From Cronobacter universalis NCTC 9529 (GTDB taxonomy: Bacteria; Pseudomonadota; Gammaproteobacteria; Enterobacterales; Enterobacteriaceae): a stretch of DNA of 64,000 bases. The notes under the pieces are model-generated. The model made no database searches and was not told where the DNA came from. It saw only the letters and a program-made list of their open reading frames with translations. Each line of letters opens with the position of its first letter. The first letter of the stretch is position 1. Shown here in pieces: positions 1 through 15,172 of the stretch. The stretch covers positions 1,798,001-1,862,000 of the forward strand of contig NZ_CP012257.1 in the NCBI RefSeq assembly GCF_001277175.1, read 5' to 3'. The position numbers were made by a program, and so were the translations under genes.

Positions 1-794
1 CTGCGACCAACGCCATCAGCGACATCTACGCGATGGGCGGCAAACCGATCATGGCGATTGCGATCCTCGGCTGGCCGGTTAACACGCTCGCGCCGGAAAT
101 CGCGCGCGAGGTGGTGGAAGGCGGCCGCTTTGCGTGTCAGCAGGCGGGCATTGCGCTCGCGGGCGGCCATTCCATCGACGCGCCGGAGCCGATTTTCGGC
201 CTGGCGGTCACCGGCGTCGTGCCGACCGAACGCGTGAAGAAAAACAGTACCGCCGAGGCGGGCTGCAAACTCTTTCTCACCAAACCGCTGGGTATCGGCG
301 TGCTGACTACCGCTGAGAAAAAATCGCTGCTGCGCCCTGAGCATCAGGGGCTGGCGACAGAAGTCATGTGCACCATGAATAAAGCGGGCGCTGATTTCGC
401 AGAGATCGACGGCGTGCGGGCGATGACTGACGTGACTGGCTTCGGGCTGCTGGGCCACCTCAGCGAAGTGTGCCAGGGCGCGGGCCTGCAGGCGGAGCTC
501 TGGTATGAGGCTGTGCCGAAACTGCCGGGCGTGGAAGAATACATCGCGCAGGGCGCGGTGCCGGGCGGCACCAGCCGTAACTTCGCGAGCTACGGCCACC
601 TGATGGGCGACATGCCGGACGCCTGGCGCAGTTTGCTGTGCGATCCGCAAACCTCCGGCGGCCTGCTGCTGGCGGTGGAGCCAGCAGCAGAAGCGCAGGC
701 GCAGGCCGTGGCGGCGGAGCATGGCATCACGCTCAGCGCCATCGGCGAGCTGAAAACCGCGCGCGGCGGCCGCCCGATGGTGGAGATTCGCTAA
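1..794 (+). CDS. selD: Selenide, water dikinase (3' part)
   Basis: Makes selenophosphate from selenide and ATP, the selenium donor for selenocysteine and selenouridine. The window opens inside the gene, so the N-terminal nucleotide-binding part with the catalytic Cys/Sec is missing. What remains is the C-terminal PurM-like half, including the GGHSID motif and the conserved DPQTSGGLL motif near the end. The topB start codon lies 3 bases after the stop, so the two are probably co-transcribed, as in E. coli. Confidence 0.95.
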   Translation, partial: ATNAISDIYAMGGKPIMAIAILGWPVNTLAPEIAREVVEGGRFACQQAGIALAGGHSIDAPEPIFGLAVTGVVPTERVKKNSTAEAGCKLFLTKPLGIGVLTTAEKKSLLRPEHQGLATEVMCTMNKAGADFAEIDGVRAMTDVTGFGLLGHLSEVCQGAGLQAELWYEAVPKLPGVEEYIAQGAVPGGTSRNFASYGHLMGDMPDAWRSLLCDPQTSGGLLLAVEPAAEAQAQAVAAEHGITLSAIGELKTARGGRPMVEIR

Positions 795-797
795 TCG

Positions 798-2744
798 ATG
801 CGGTTGTTTATTGCCGAAAAGCCCAGCCTGGGGCGCGCCATCGCCGACGTGTTGCCGAAACCGCACCGCCGGGGCGACGGGTTTATTGAGTGCGGGAACG
901 GCCAGGTGGTCACCTGGTGCGTCGGACACCTGCTGGAGCAGGCGCAGCCGGACGCCTATGACAGCCGCTATGGCCGCTGGAATCTCGCCGACTTACCCAT
1001 CGTGCCGGAAAAGTGGCAGCTTCAGCCGAAACCGTCGGTCGCAAAGCAGCTCAATGTGATTAAAAAGCTGCTGCGCGAGGCGCAGGAGATTGTTCACGCA
1101 GGCGACCCGGATCGCGAAGGGCAACTGCTGGTGGACGAAGTGCTCGACTACCTGCAACTGCCCGCGGAAAAGCGCCAGCAGGTGCGTCGTTGCCTGATTA
1201 ACGATCTCAACCCGCAGGCGGTGGAGCGCGCCATCGATAAGCTGCGAGAGAACCGCGAGTTCGTGCCGCTCAGCACCTCGGCGCTCGCCCGCGCCCGCGC
1301 CGACTGGCTGTACGGCATTAACATGACGCGCGCCTGGACGCTGCTCGGGCAGAACGCGGGCTATCAGGGCGTGCTCTCGGTAGGCCGCGTCCAGACGCCC
1401 GTGCTGGGGCTGGTGGTGCGGCGCGACGAAGAGATTGAAAACTTCGTCGCCAAAGATTTCTTTGAGGTCAAAGCGCACATCGTTACGCCCGCGCAGGAGC
1501 GCTTCACCGCGCTCTGGCAGCCGAGCGAGGCCTGCGAGCCGTATCAGGATGAAGAAGGGCGGCTCCTCAACCGCGCGCTGGCGGAGCATGTCGTTAAGCG
1601 CATTGAAGGACAGCCTGCGGTTGTCACCAGCTACAACGACAAGCGCGAAAGCGAAGCCGCGCCGCTGCCGTTCTCCCTCTCGACGCTGCAAATCGAGGCC
1701 GCCAGACGTTTCAACCTGAGCGCGCAGATGGTGCTGGATATCTGCCAGAAGCTGTACGAAACCCACAAACTCATTACGTATCCGCGCTCCGACTGCCGCT
1801 ACCTGCCGGAAGAACACTTCGCGGGCCGCCATGCGGTGCTGAAGGCGATAGGCGTACACGCGCCGGATCTCCTGCCGCAGCCCGCGGTCGATCCTGAGCG
1901 CCGCAACCGCTGCTGGGATGACAAAAAAGTGGACGCGCACCACGCTATTATCCCCACAGCGCGCAGCGCGCCCGCGTCGCTCTCTGACGGCGAGGCGAAA
2001 ATCTACGGGCTTATCGCCCGTCAGTACCTGATGCAGTTCTGCCAGGACGCGCAGTTTCGCAAATGCGTGATTGAGCTTGAAATCGCGGGCGGCAAATTTA
2101 TCGCCAAAGCGCGCTTTCTGGCGGAGACGGGCTGGCGCGCGCTGCTGGGCGCGAAAGAGCGCGACGAAGAGAACGACGGCACGCCGCTGCCGGTGGTGGC
2201 AAAGGGCGACGAGCTGCACTGCGAACGGGGTGAGGTCGTCGAACGCCAGACCCAGCCGCCGCGCCACTTTACCGACGCCACGCTGCTCTCGGCCATGACC
2301 GGTATCGCGCGCTTTGTGCAGGATAAAGATCTGAAGAAGATCCTGCGCGCCACCGACGGGCTCGGCACCGAAGCGACCCGCGCGGGCATTATTGAGCTTT
2401 TGTTTAAACGCGGTTTCCTTGAAAAGCAGGGGCGCTATATCCACTCGACGCCCGCCGGGAAAGCGCTGATCCACGCGCTGCCGGAGCTTGCCGCGCGCCC
2501 GGACATGACCGCGCAGTGGGAGTCGACGTTGACGCAAATCAGCGAGAAGCAGTGCCGCTATCAGGATTTCATGCAGCCGCTGGTGCACACGCTCTACACG
2601 CTGATTGACCAGGCCCGCAGCGCCCCGGTGCGTCAGTTCCGCGGTCTGGTGGCGCCCCAGCAGGCGCAAAAACGCCGCGCGGGCAAGGGCGGCAAAAAGC
2701 CTGCCGCCCGTAAACGCAGCGGCGCGCAACCGGCGACGGAGTAA
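798..2744 (+). CDS. topB: DNA topoisomerase III
   Basis: Type IA topoisomerase that decatenates replication intermediates through a transient 5'-phosphotyrosine link to single-stranded DNA. 648 residues. A TOPRIM domain opens the protein ([11 protein letters not shown], then DPDREGQ), and the active-site Tyr is residue 328 in LITYPRSD. The last 30 or so residues are very basic ([16 protein letters not shown]), the usual DNA-binding tail. The ATG follows the selD stop almost directly. The long reverse-strand reading frame over this gene is a GC-rich shadow. Confidence 0.97.
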   Translation: MRLFIAEKPSLGRAIADVLPKPHRRGDGFIECGNGQVVTWCVGHLLEQAQPDAYDSRYGRWNLADLPIVPEKWQLQPKPSVAKQLNVIKKLLREAQEIVHAGDPDREGQLLVDEVLDYLQLPAEKRQQVRRCLINDLNPQAVERAIDKLRENREFVPLSTSALARARADWLYGINMTRAWTLLGQNAGYQGVLSVGRVQTPVLGLVVRRDEEIENFVAKDFFEVKAHIVTPAQERFTALWQPSEACEPYQDEEGRLLNRALAEHVVKRIEGQPAVVTSYNDKRESEAAPLPFSLSTLQIEAARRFNLSAQMVLDICQKLYETHKLITYPRSDCRYLPEEHFAGRHAVLKAIGVHAPDLLPQPAVDPERRNRCWDDKKVDAHHAIIPTARSAPASLSDGEAKIYGLIARQYLMQFCQDAQFRKCVIELEIAGGKFIAKARFLAETGWRALLGAKERDEENDGTPLPVVAKGDELHCERGEVVERQTQPPRHFTDATLLSAMTGIARFVQDKDLKKILRATDGLGTEATRAGIIELLFKRGFLEKQGRYIHSTPAGKALIHALPELAARPDMTAQWESTLTQISEKQCRYQDFMQPLVHTLYTLIDQARSAPVRQFRGLVAPQQAQKRRAGKGGKKPAARKRSGAQPATE

Positions 2745-2844
2745 TTCCGTCGCGCTAAACTCCGGGCCGGATGCGCCGATACTCTCTACACAGGAGCGCG
2801 ACGCGCTATAGTGAAATCAGGAACATCATAAGAGGGGAAACGGG

Positions 2845-3126
2845 GTGTCAGTGAAAAAGAGCTTACTGGCGGCGCTGGCGCTGCTGGCCACACTGCCGGC
2901 GGGTGCCGACAGGCTGCGCCCGGATGTGCAGGTCAACGTGCCGGAAGAGGTGTTCAGCACCGGCGGCCAGCGTTCGCAGCAGCAGTGTATTCAGTGCTGC
3001 GTCTATCAGGATCAGAACTACTCCGAAGGGGCGGTGATCAAAGCCGATGGCGTGCTGTTGCAGTGCCAGCGCGACGAGAAAACCCTCAGCACGAACCCGC
3101 TGGTGTGGCGTCGCGTGCGGACATAA
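2845..3126 (+). CDS. ynjH: DUF1496 family exported protein YnjH
   Basis: Small 93-residue protein of unknown function, recognised by the conserved DUF1496 core (QCCVYQDQNYSEGAVI). A signal peptide is clear (MSVKKSLLAALALLATLPAGA), so the mature protein is probably periplasmic. The start is a GTG with GAGGGG seven bases upstream; a second in-frame GTG six bases later is possible. Its 3' end overlaps the 3' end of nudG by about 40 bases in convergent orientation. Gene order topB-ynjH-nudG resembles E. coli, but gdhA and ynjI, which lie there in E. coli, are absent. Confidence 0.85.
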   Translation: MSVKKSLLAALALLATLPAGADRLRPDVQVNVPEEVFSTGGQRSQQQCIQCCVYQDQNYSEGAVIKADGVLLQCQRDEKTLSTNPLVWRRVRT

Positions 3127-3499
3127 ACGCCTCAAGCAGTGGAATATCCGCCGGGGCGAGCGCATAGCCGAACGCCTCGCGCGGTTCACACCAGACGAGC
3201 GCGCTATGGCACAACGCCTGCGGCTCGCCGTCAAAATCATCTACTCGCCACGCATGTAACCGGATAACCCGCCCGGAAACCTCACACGTGTGGCTTGCGA
3301 CATACGCGCCGATACGCGCGCTTATCGCCAGCTCTTCGGCAAGCTCACGCGCCAGCGCCGCTGGCTGGCTTTCGCCCGGCTCCACTTTGCCGCCGGGAAA
3401 TTCCCACAGCCCCGGCAGATCGCCGTCAGGCGAGCGCTGCGCCAGCAGCACCTGGCCGTCGCGCACGAGTATCGCCGCCACGACATCAATGATTTGCAT
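3086..3499 (-). CDS. nudG: CTP/oxidised nucleotide pyrophosphohydrolase (Nudix)
   Basis: Nudix hydrolase that in E. coli cleaves CTP, dCTP, 5-methyl-dCTP and oxidised nucleotides. The Nudix box lies at residues 37-59 (G37, E43, R51-E52, E55-E56). The penultimate Gly of the consensus is Ala58 here, a mild deviation. The start was set at MQIIDVVAAI by alignment with E. coli NudG; an upstream in-frame ATG adds five residues but lies in the xthA terminator region. It sits downstream of xthA, separated by a hairpin terminator. Confidence 0.9.
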   Translation of the reverse strand: MQIIDVVAAILVRDGQVLLAQRSPDGDLPGLWEFPGGKVEPGESQPAALARELAEELAISARIGAYVASHTCEVSGRVIRLHAWRVDDFDGEPQALCHSALVWCEPREAFGYALAPADIPLLEAFMSARDATPAGSC

Positions 3500-3512
3500 G
3501 GTAATTTTCCGC

Positions 3513-3539
3513 AAAAGCTCCTCCCCGGACAGGAGGAGC
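3513..3539 (-). terminator. Rho-independent terminator of xthA
   Basis: On the minus strand an 8-base perfect stem (GCTCCTCC / GGAGGAGC) with a 7-base loop is followed by TTTT. It lies between the xthA stop and the nudG start and would limit read-through from xthA into nudG. Confidence 0.75.
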
Positions 3540-3547
3540 GGAACAGA

Positions 3548-4354
3548 TTACAGCGAGAAAGTCGCCCAGACCGGCGCGTGATCGGATGGTTTTTCCATCG
3601 CGCGGATATCGTAATCGATGCCGGTCTCAGCCAGACGCGCCATCAGCGGATCGCTCGCCAGCAGCAGGTCGATGCGCAGGCCGCGGTTATCGTCAAAGCC
3701 TTTCGAGCGGTAGTCGAACCAGGAGTAGCGGTCGCTCGTTTCCGGGTTGGCGTGACGGAACGTATCTTTAAGCCCCCAGTTCAGCAGGCGGCCCATCCAT
3801 TCGCGCTCTTCCGGCAGGAAGGAGCATTTGCCGGTACGCAGCCAGCGCTTGCGGTTCTCTTCGCCGATGCCGATATCCAGATCGCCGGGGCTGATATTCA
3901 TATCGCCCATAATCAGCACCGGTTTATCGTTGCTGAGCGCCGTCTCAAGATAGTCCTGCAAATCCTGATAAAACTTCGCTTTGGCCGGGAATTTCACCTC
4001 GTGATCGCGGCTCTCGCCCTGCGGGAAATAGCCGTTGATGACTGTGATATCGCCAACAGAAGAAGGGATTTCGGCCATGATGATACGGCGCTGGGCTTCT
4101 TCGCCGTCGCCCGGAAAGCCGCGGCGCACGGAAACCGGCGGGGCTTTGGTCAGCAGCGCCACGCCGTAGTGGCCTTTCTGGCCGTGATAAAACACGTTGT
4201 AGCCCAGTTTCGCCACCTCTTCGAGGGGGAACATATCGTCGTGAACTTTGGTTTCCTGCAGGCCGATCACGTCGGGCTGATGCTGTTCCACCAGCGCGGC
4301 AAGCTGATGAGGGCGGGCACGCAGGCCATTGATGTTAAAAGAGATGAATTTCAT
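3548..4354 (-). CDS. xthA: Exodeoxyribonuclease III (AP endonuclease)
   Basis: Base-excision repair enzyme with 3'-5' exonuclease, 3'-phosphatase and AP endonuclease activity. From [10 protein letters not shown] it is 268 residues, the E. coli length. Catalytic motifs of the EEP superfamily are visible: LQETK (metal-binding Glu), GDMNISPGD and the terminal SDHAPV His. A longer in-frame extension upstream exists but has no similarity to the family. Divergent from astC across a 441-base regulatory region. Confidence 0.96.
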   Translation of the reverse strand: MKFISFNINGLRARPHQLAALVEQHQPDVIGLQETKVHDDMFPLEEVAKLGYNVFYHGQKGHYGVALLTKAPPVSVRRGFPGDGEEAQRRIIMAEIPSSVGDITVINGYFPQGESRDHEVKFPAKAKFYQDLQDYLETALSNDKPVLIMGDMNISPGDLDIGIGEENRKRWLRTGKCSFLPEEREWMGRLLNWGLKDTFRHANPETSDRYSWFDYRSKGFDDNRGLRIDLLLASDPLMARLAETGIDYDIRAMEKPSDHAPVWATFSL

Positions 4355-4613
4355 AGTCGCGAACACACTGGATGAACAAGAGTGGCGCGATGGTAACAGA
4401 AAAACCGCCCGCGCGTCTCCCGGCCCGGCAAGGTTGTGACGATTGTTAAAAGCGGCGCGAACCCCATTCTTTTGCACCATGACGGCGCGAATGCCCTGAA
4501 ATGGGGCGCGTTATCATGGCAAATCCCGGTCACGATCACAAATCCAGAACAATATTTTATCAATGCATAAAAGTGCGGATTTTTTTATGGCGAAGGCCGC
4601 TTTGTCATAAAAG

Positions 4614-4643
4614 TATTCACTTTTTATGCAATAAAAGTGAATA
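4614..4643. repeat. Perfect inverted repeat, candidate ArgR site
   Basis: TATTCACTTTT and its exact complement AAAAGTGAATA flank an 8-base spacer. The TTCA/TGAA halves resemble ARG boxes, and ArgR with arginine activates astC in enteric bacteria. The spacing does not fit a standard 18-base ARG box exactly, so a pair of weak boxes or a different structure remains possible. Confidence 0.45.
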
Positions 4644-4706
4644 GTATAAGCATGTAACTCGTTGATTTAACGTCGCTGCCTCTCTGGTATGCATTTTCTC
4701 CTCTGG

Positions 4707-4724
4707 CTGGCACGAAGCGTGCAA
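4707..4724 (+). promoter_or_regulatory. Sigma-54 (RpoN) promoter of astC
   Basis: CTGGCACG-AAGC-GTGCAA has GG and GC twelve bases apart, the -24/-12 pattern. It departs from the TGGCACGN4TTGC consensus by one base (GTGC for TTGC). It lies about 70 bases before the astC ATG, which fits nitrogen-limitation control of the ast operon. Confidence 0.75.
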
Positions 4725-4765
4725 TCTACAGTAAGAGCGTAAATGCACATTTAATTAACAACTAA

Positions 4766-9847
<5,082 letters not shown>

Positions 9848-9856
9848 GGAGACGCC

Positions 9857-10822
9857 GTGGACGATTTTATTGCGAAGACGCTGCGCGGCGAGACGCCCGT
9901 GCAGACCACGCAGCAACGCGGCGGCGTGGCTATTGAGTGGCTGGAGGAAGGCATTCTGCAACTGACGCCCGCCGGTGACGTGCGCGGCGCGCTGGTGGTG
10001 AGCGCGGGCATTCACGGTAATGAAACCGCGCCGGTCGAGATACTGGAGCAGCTACTGGCGCCGCTGGTGCGCGGCGAACGACCGCTCGTCTGGCGGCTGC
10101 TGGTGGTGCTCGGCAGCCCGGCGGCGCTGCGGGCCGGTCGCCGGTTTGTCGATTACGATCTCAACCGTCTGTTTGGCGGGCGCTGGCAAACCGCCACGCC
10201 GGGGGTGGAAACCGCCCGCGCCGAACGTCTTGAGCAGGCGCTGGCGACGTTTTTCGCGGCGGGCGATGAAACGGTGCGCTGGCATCTGGATCTGCATACC
10301 GCCATTCGCGCGTCGCGCTTCCCGCGCTTTGGCGTACTGCCTGCGCGCACTACGGCGTGGCCGGAGGATTTTCTCGCCTGGCTTGGCGACGCCGGGCTCC
10401 AGGCGTTGGTGTTTCACCGCGCGCCGGGCGGCACCTTTACGCATTTCTCGTGTGAGCGCTTTGGTGCGCTGAGCTGCACGCTGGAGCTCGGGAAGGCGCT
10501 GCCGTTCGGCCACAACGATCTCAGCCAGTTCGCGCCAACGCAGCGGGCGCTTTCGGCGCTGCTGGACGGCTCGACTGCCTCTGCCGGTACGGATGCGCCG
10601 CGCCGCTTTGAAGTGGCGCAGCAAATCACCCGGCGCAGCGAGCGCTTTGTGTTGCATATGTCCGCTGAAACGGAAAACTTCACTGCGTTTAACGCTGGCA
10701 CGCTGCTGGCGGAAGATGGCGAAGAGCGCTATTACGCGCAGGACGATGAGCGGGTGTTGTTTCCGAACCCGTCCGTCGCGCTGGGTTTACGCGCCGGATT
10801 AATGCTCAGGGAAATAAAATAA
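9857..10822 (+). CDS. astE: Succinylglutamate desuccinylase
   Basis: Last AST step: hydrolyses N-succinylglutamate to glutamate and succinate. 321 residues, zinc carboxypeptidase-like (M14/AstE-AspA) family, with zinc ligands in HGNETAPVE and the DLHTAI His. Starts at GTG preceded by AAGGAGA, the last gene of the operon. Confidence 0.95.
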   Translation: MDDFIAKTLRGETPVQTTQQRGGVAIEWLEEGILQLTPAGDVRGALVVSAGIHGNETAPVEILEQLLAPLVRGERPLVWRLLVVLGSPAALRAGRRFVDYDLNRLFGGRWQTATPGVETARAERLEQALATFFAAGDETVRWHLDLHTAIRASRFPRFGVLPARTTAWPEDFLAWLGDAGLQALVFHRAPGGTFTHFSCERFGALSCTLELGKALPFGHNDLSQFAPTQRALSALLDGSTASAGTDAPRRFEVAQQITRRSERFVLHMSAETENFTAFNAGTLLAEDGEERYYAQDDERVLFPNPSVALGLRAGLMLREIK

Positions 10823-10847
10823 TTCGCGGCCCAGGGCGGGCCGCGAA
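10823..10847 (+). terminator. Stem-loop after astE
   Basis: A 10-base perfect stem (TTCGCGGCCC / GGGCCGCGAA) with a 5-base loop starts at the astE stop. It is followed by AAAT rather than a T run, so on the plus strand it may protect the ast mRNA 3' end or act as a weak terminator. Confidence 0.5.
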
Positions 10848-10972
10848 AATAATGCGGATAATTCTGAACCGGGCGCTTTATTTTGCAGCGGCGCCCTTAT
10901 ATACTGCGCTCACACTCTCTTCACAATCAACCGGTTGTGATATTTCAAAAATTTTCTCCTCCGTTTTTCCTT

Positions 10973-10990
10973 ATTTTCTCCATAATCGCA
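10973..10990 (+). promoter_or_regulatory. Candidate BaeR box upstream of spy
   Basis: ATTTTCTCCATAATCGCA matches the E. coli BaeR box TTTTTCTCCATDATTGGC at about 14 of 18 positions. It lies about 130 bases upstream of the spy ATG. In E. coli, spy is a main target of the BaeSR and CpxAR envelope-stress systems. A second TTTTCTCC is present about 20 bases upstream. Confidence 0.6.
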
Positions 10991-11116
10991 CAATAATTGT
11001 TTTTTATGCTTTCACTGTTTTACTCAGACTCTGACTGATTGACGAATCTGCCCGTAGAATTAATCTCGTCAAGGCGACAATCTGTTGCTGAATTAACTGA
11101 AAGTAAGGACAACATT

Positions 11117-11599
11117 ATGCGTAAATTAACGGCTATCTTCGTTGCTTCTACCCTGGCGCTTGGCGCGGCTAATCTGGCGCAGGCGGCGGAGACCCCGGCA
11201 CCTGACGCGAATAACGCACCGATGATGCACCATAAAGGTCCGCGCGGCCCGCATCACGATATGATGTTTCAGGGGCTGAACCTGACCGATGCGCAGAAGC
11301 AGCAAATTCGCGACATCCGTAAAGCCCAGCGCGAAAAATTCGAGCGTCCGTCTGTGGAAGAGCGTCGCGCGATGCACAACCTGATCGCCAGCGACAGCTT
11401 CGATAAAGACAAAGCGCAGGCCCAGATCGACAAAATGGAAGCGGATCATAAGGCCCGTATGCTGGCGCACATCGAAACCCAGAACAAAATCTATAACGTA
11501 CTGACCCCGGAGCAGAAAAAGCAGTTTAATGCCAATTTTGAGAAGCGTCTGACAGAACGTCCGGCTCCGGAAGGTAAAATGCCAGCAGATTCAGAATAA
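11117..11599 (+). CDS. spy: Periplasmic ATP-independent chaperone Spy
   Basis: Cradle-shaped periplasmic chaperone induced by envelope stress. 160 residues from MRKLTAIF, with a signal peptide ending at LAQAAE. Two LTxxQ motifs are visible (LTDAQKQQIRDI and LTPEQKKQF), the hallmark of the CpxP/Spy family. The start was chosen by homology and by AAGGAC upstream; the in-frame extension to 11039 is not conserved. A strong hairpin terminator follows. Confidence 0.95.
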   Translation: MRKLTAIFVASTLALGAANLAQAAETPAPDANNAPMMHHKGPRGPHHDMMFQGLNLTDAQKQQIRDIRKAQREKFERPSVEERRAMHNLIASDSFDKDKAQAQIDKMEADHKARMLAHIETQNKIYNVLTPEQKKQFNANFEKRLTERPAPEGKMPADSE

Positions 11600-11613
11600 T
11601 TTCTGACTGGCTT

Positions 11614-11672
11614 AAGACCGCCGGTTTTGGTCAGCGCCCTTTGACGGCGCTGGCCAGGGCCGGCGGTTTTTC
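11614..11672 (+). terminator. Terminator after spy
   Basis: ACCGCCGG and CCGGCGGT pair around an inner region that itself contains the inverted repeat GCGCC/GGCGC, and the structure is followed by TTTTCTTTT. The remaining 200 bases to ves show no further gene. Confidence 0.65.
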
Positions 11673-11875
11673 TTTTCCCGCGCCTCTTGCCACGTAATTT
11701 CTGCTGGTTATCATTCTCGTTGCCGCGTCGCGGCAGTTTTTGCCTGCGCATCGTAAAGGATCCGCGACCGTCATCCTCTGACGTGCCGTTCGCCAGGCGA
11801 ACAAAATGTATAACGATATTTTTCGCCGCAGCCTGTCTGCGGCGATTTGCGCATGATGCGTTTCCAGGAGTGGGA

Positions 11876-12421
11876 ATGGAATTTTTCGACATCAAAAAAA
11901 TGCCGGTAAACCTGTGGCGTAACGGCGCAGGTGAAACCCGCGAGATCTGCTGTTTTCCGCCGAGCCGCGATTTTAACTGGCGCGCCAGCATTGCGTCTCT
12001 CGCCAGTAATGGCGAATTTAACGTCGTGCCGCAGGTGGATCGCGTGGTGACGCTGCTGGATGGCGGTGAAATCACCCTGCTGGGGGGCGGCGCGTTTCGC
12101 CACACCTTAAAGCGACATCAGCCGTTTACGTTCGCGGGCGAGCACCCGGTGCGCGCGGAGCTGACCGACGGGCGCATGTCGCTGGACTTCAATCTGATGA
12201 CCCGCCGCGACCGCTGCCGCGCGCAGGTGCGCGTCGCCGATCGCACGTTTACCACCGGCCGCGCGCGCGGCGGTATCGTGTATGTCCTGAGCGGCGCCTG
12301 GCAGCTTAACGATAAACTGCTGACGCCGGAGCAGGGCGCCTGGTGGCAGGAGGGGAGCCATACCCTCCGGCTGCTGAAAGCCGAAGGGCAGCTGTTGTTC
12401 AGCGAAATAACCTATCTCTGA
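11876..12421 (+). CDS. ves: HutD/Ves family cupin protein
   Basis: Ortholog of E. coli Ves, a HutD-family bicupin-like protein reported as cold- and stress-induced; its reaction is not established. 181 residues starting at [24 protein letters not shown], which matches Ves closely. The start follows CAGGAG by six bases; an upstream extension to 11687 overlaps the spy terminator zone and is not homologous. The 3' end overlaps the convergent cho gene by 10 bases. Confidence 0.9.
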   Translation: MEFFDIKKMPVNLWRNGAGETREICCFPPSRDFNWRASIASLASNGEFNVVPQVDRVVTLLDGGEITLLGGGAFRHTLKRHQPFTFAGEHPVRAELTDGRMSLDFNLMTRRDRCRAQVRVADRTFTTGRARGGIVYVLSGAWQLNDKLLTPEQGAWWQEGSHTLRLLKAEGQLLFSEITYL

Positions 12422-13293
12422 GACGCCTGCGCGCCGATTTCCACTATCTCATGCTCGCCGCTGATAAGCGGCTTGCACAGAATGCGATAGCCGTCGTTAT
12501 CGAAGCCCTGCGGCGCGCGGGAGATATTCGCCGCGTCGCTTAACGAGGCTACCGATCCCAGCCAGTACCAGTTATGGATGATATGGTACTGGGTCATCTC
12601 GCCGAAACTCTCCCGCAGCCCGACCGGGCCCTCCCACGGCCAGCAGATAACGCGCATCCGCTCCAGCGCGTCCATCAGGCGCGCGTTGTGCGCCTCAAGC
12701 GGCTCTTTGCCGCAGCAGGCGCCCGCGCAGCGTTTCAGCGCCGAGCGGAAACAGGCGCGCCCCGGGCGCACCGACTCCAGCCCCAGCAGGCCGTAGCAGA
12801 GCTGTTGTTCGTCGGCGATAGACTGCAACGTGCCGAGCGCCGCGCGGCGGCTCGAAAAGAGACCATACAGACCCGGCTGGTGCGAGAAATCGACATCGCG
12901 CGCGTAAACCACTTCTGGCTTTTCGCCCTTGAACTGCAAGGAGCAGAGCTGGCGGTTACGGCGCAGGCGCTTATTGAACAGCGGCTGTTGCTCTTTGATC
13001 ATCTGCGCTTCTAGCAGCAGCGCGCCGATTTCGCCCGCGGTGCGGATAAACGTGATGCGCCGCGACTGACGCAGCATGGAAGCTTCGTCCGGGGTACGCA
13101 GATGCGACAGCACCCGGCTGCGAATATTGACGCTCTTGCCGATATAAAGCGGCATAGTTTCGCTTTCGCCATGAAAAACATAGACGCCGGGGTGCTTCGG
13201 CAGATCTTCAAGCCACGGACGCAGGTGTTCGGGGTATTCATAAATTGCCGCTTTTTCAAACTCCAGCCGCGGCGCGCCTGTACGCCTTACCAC
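12412..13293 (-). CDS. cho: Excinuclease Cho (UvrC homologue)
   Basis: SOS-induced nuclease that makes the 3' incision in nucleotide excision repair, bypassing UvrC at bulky lesions. 293 residues: an N-terminal GIY-YIG nuclease domain (PGVYVF ... LYIGKS) and a Cys-rich segment ([17 protein letters not shown]), without the UvrC C-terminal half. A LexA box lies 15 bases upstream of the start. Confidence 0.95.
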   Translation of the reverse strand: MVRRTGAPRLEFEKAAIYEYPEHLRPWLEDLPKHPGVYVFHGESETMPLYIGKSVNIRSRVLSHLRTPDEASMLRQSRRITFIRTAGEIGALLLEAQMIKEQQPLFNKRLRRNRQLCSLQFKGEKPEVVYARDVDFSHQPGLYGLFSSRRAALGTLQSIADEQQLCYGLLGLESVRPGRACFRSALKRCAGACCGKEPLEAHNARLMDALERMRVICWPWEGPVGLRESFGEMTQYHIIHNWYWLGSVASLSDAANISRAPQGFDNDGYRILCKPLISGEHEIVEIGAQASQR

Positions 13294-13307
13294 ATCACTC
13301 TCCTGAA

Positions 13308-13327
13308 TACTGTTTACTTATCCAGTC
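13308..13327. promoter_or_regulatory. LexA box of cho
   Basis: TACTG-N10-CAGTC differs from the perfect SOS palindrome TACTG(TA)5CAGTA only at the last base of the outer motif. It lies just upstream of the cho start and is consistent with DNA-damage induction as in E. coli. Confidence 0.85.
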
Positions 13328-13361
13328 TATCAGGGAATGTGTGGTTGAAAAAGCGTCATTT

Positions 13362-14252
13362 TCAGGTCGGGTTACGGGTGGCGAGCCAGCAGAGCAGCGA
13401 GCCTGCCACCACCATCGCCACACCCTGCCAGAAGGCGATACCCGGCGTAAGGCCCAGCCACAGGCTTGCCAGCAGCGCCGAGAGCACCGGCGTGAAGTAA
13501 GAGGCGGTAGCCAGCAGCGTCATGTTGCCGTGCTGAATACTGTAATTCCAGGCGGCGTAGGCGACGGCGGTGGAAAGCCCCATAAAGAGCAGTTGCGCGA
13601 CGGCATGAACCGACAGCTGCATGGTCGGCTGCGGCGCAAGGCAATATTGCAGCCACAGGACAGCGGCCGTGGCGCAGAAAAAGAGCGCCACGCCGTTCTG
13701 GCCGTTGCTCCAGCGGCGCGTCAGGTTGCAGTACAGCGCCCAGACCAGCGCGGCGCTGAACGCGAGCGCGTAAGCAACCGGATTATCCTGCATGTTGAGC
13801 CACAGCTGCGCGGGCGACCAGCCGCCGTCGCCTTTCAGCACCTGAAACACGCCCGCGATCGCAAGCAGCAGGCCCGGCCAGAGCCAGACGCGGCAGCGCT
13901 GGCCGTTGATGAGCGCCGCCAGCAGCACCGTCAGGCTCGGCCAGAGGTAGTTGATCATCCCAAGCTCCAGCGACTGCGCGCGGGTATGCGCAAGCCCAAT
14001 CGCCAGCGCGAGGCAGATTTCATAGCCAACGAAGAGCACACCGCCGATCGCTAAATAGCGACGCGGTAAGCGGCCAGGGTGAATGAGGCCGGGCGACACC
14101 ATCAGACACAGCGAACTGACGGTATAAATCAGCGCTGCGCCGCCCACCGGGCCGAACGCCTCGCTGATGCTGCGCAATAAACCAACAGACGTGCTCCAGA
14201 GCAGAATGGCCAGCAGGCCCGGCAGCGTGGCGCGCTGCGTTGAAACTGACAT
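13362..14252 (-). CDS. yddG: Aromatic amino acid exporter (DMT/EamA family)
   Basis: Inner-membrane drug/metabolite superfamily transporter, in E. coli and Salmonella an exporter of aromatic amino acids and of paraquat. 296 residues with about 10 hydrophobic segments in two EamA repeats. Motifs shared with YddG: VGGAALIY, YEICLALAIG, NYLWPSLTVL, SYFTPVLSALLA and the end SLLCWLATR. In E. coli, yddG lies elsewhere, so this is a local gene-order difference. Confidence 0.88.
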   Translation of the reverse strand: MSVSTQRATLPGLLAILLWSTSVGLLRSISEAFGPVGGAALIYTVSSLCLMVSPGLIHPGRLPRRYLAIGGVLFVGYEICLALAIGLAHTRAQSLELGMINYLWPSLTVLLAALINGQRCRVWLWPGLLLAIAGVFQVLKGDGGWSPAQLWLNMQDNPVAYALAFSAALVWALYCNLTRRWSNGQNGVALFFCATAAVLWLQYCLAPQPTMQLSVHAVAQLLFMGLSTAVAYAAWNYSIQHGNMTLLATASYFTPVLSALLASLWLGLTPGIAFWQGVAMVVAGSLLCWLATRNPT

Positions 14253-14344
14253 ACGTCATCCGTGAAAAAAGTGCGGCGGTACAAAACGTAATGATGAGAG
14301 GGACGACACTCCCCGGCCGTGCCGGGGAGGTTGCCGCAACGCGA

Positions 14345-15172
14345 TTACTGTTTCCAGAAGTCGTCGAAAATCGTGATCGGCGGGCGACGCTTGTGCTCGG
14401 TTTTCACATACCAGCCGTCGATGATCTGGCTGATTTTCTCATCGATCGGTTTGCCTTCCAGATAATCGTCGATGTTGTCGTACGTCACGCCGAGCGCCAC
14501 TTCATCCGGCAGGGACGGGCGGTCGTCTTCGAGATCGGCGGTCGGCACTTTAAGATAAAGGTGTTCCGGGCAGCCCAGGGTTTTCAGCAGCAGTTTGCCC
14601 TGACGTTTATTAAGGCGGAACAGTGGGTTGATGTCGGTGCCGCCGTCGCCATATTTAGTGAAAAAGCCGGTGACGGCTTCGGCCGCATGGTCGGTGCCCA
14701 CGACCACGCCTTTGGTCATCCCGGCGATGCTGTATTGCGCTTTCATACGCTCACGCGCTTTTTCGTTGCCGCGAACAAAATCGCTCAGTTCAATGCCTGC
14801 TTCGCGCAGCGCTTTTTCGCTCGCCTGTACCGCTTCTTTAATGTTAACCGTCAGGACCTTATCCGGCTGAATAAACGCCAGCGCATCCTGACAATCTTTT
14901 TCGTCAAACTGCACGCCGAAAGGCAGGCGCACCGCGATAAACTGGTAGCCCTGATCGCCGGTTTCATCGCGAAGTTCGCTGATGGCAAGCTGGCTCAGTT
15001 TGCCCGCGAGCGTGGAGTCCTGGCCGCCGCTGATGCCGAGCACCAGGGTTTTCAGGAACGGATAGGTTTTCAGGTAGGCTTTGAGAAAATCGACGCTGCG
15101 GCGAATTTCTTCATTGGCGTCGATCTGCGGTTTTACACCAAGTGCCTGAATAATTTCTTGTTGTAGTGCCAT
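14345..15172 (-). CDS. nadE: NAD synthetase, ammonia-dependent
   Basis: Final step of NAD synthesis: amidates nicotinate adenine dinucleotide using ATP and ammonia. 275 residues, as in E. coli. The PP-loop SGGQDS is at residues 48-53. It lacks a glutaminase domain, so it is the NH3-dependent type. Divergent from osmE. Confidence 0.96.
   Translation of the reverse strand: MALQQEIIQALGVKPQIDANEEIRRSVDFLKAYLKTYPFLKTLVLGISGGQDSTLAGKLSQLAISELRDETGDQGYQFIAVRLPFGVQFDEKDCQDALAFIQPDKVLTVNIKEAVQASEKALREAGIELSDFVRGNEKARERMKAQYSIAGMTKGVVVGTDHAAEAVTGFFTKYGDGGTDINPLFRLNKRQGKLLLKTLGCPEHLYLKVPTADLEDDRPSLPDEVALGVTYDNIDDYLEGKPIDEKISQIIDGWYVKTEHKRRPPITIFDDFWKQ

Noticed and set aside
993-2729. Long minus-strand reading frame over topB
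   Set aside because: High-GC third-position shadow of topB; no ribosome site and no recognisable domain.
3290-4375. Plus-strand reading frame over nudG and xthA
   Set aside because: Spans two convincing minus-strand genes and their terminator; no domain recognised.
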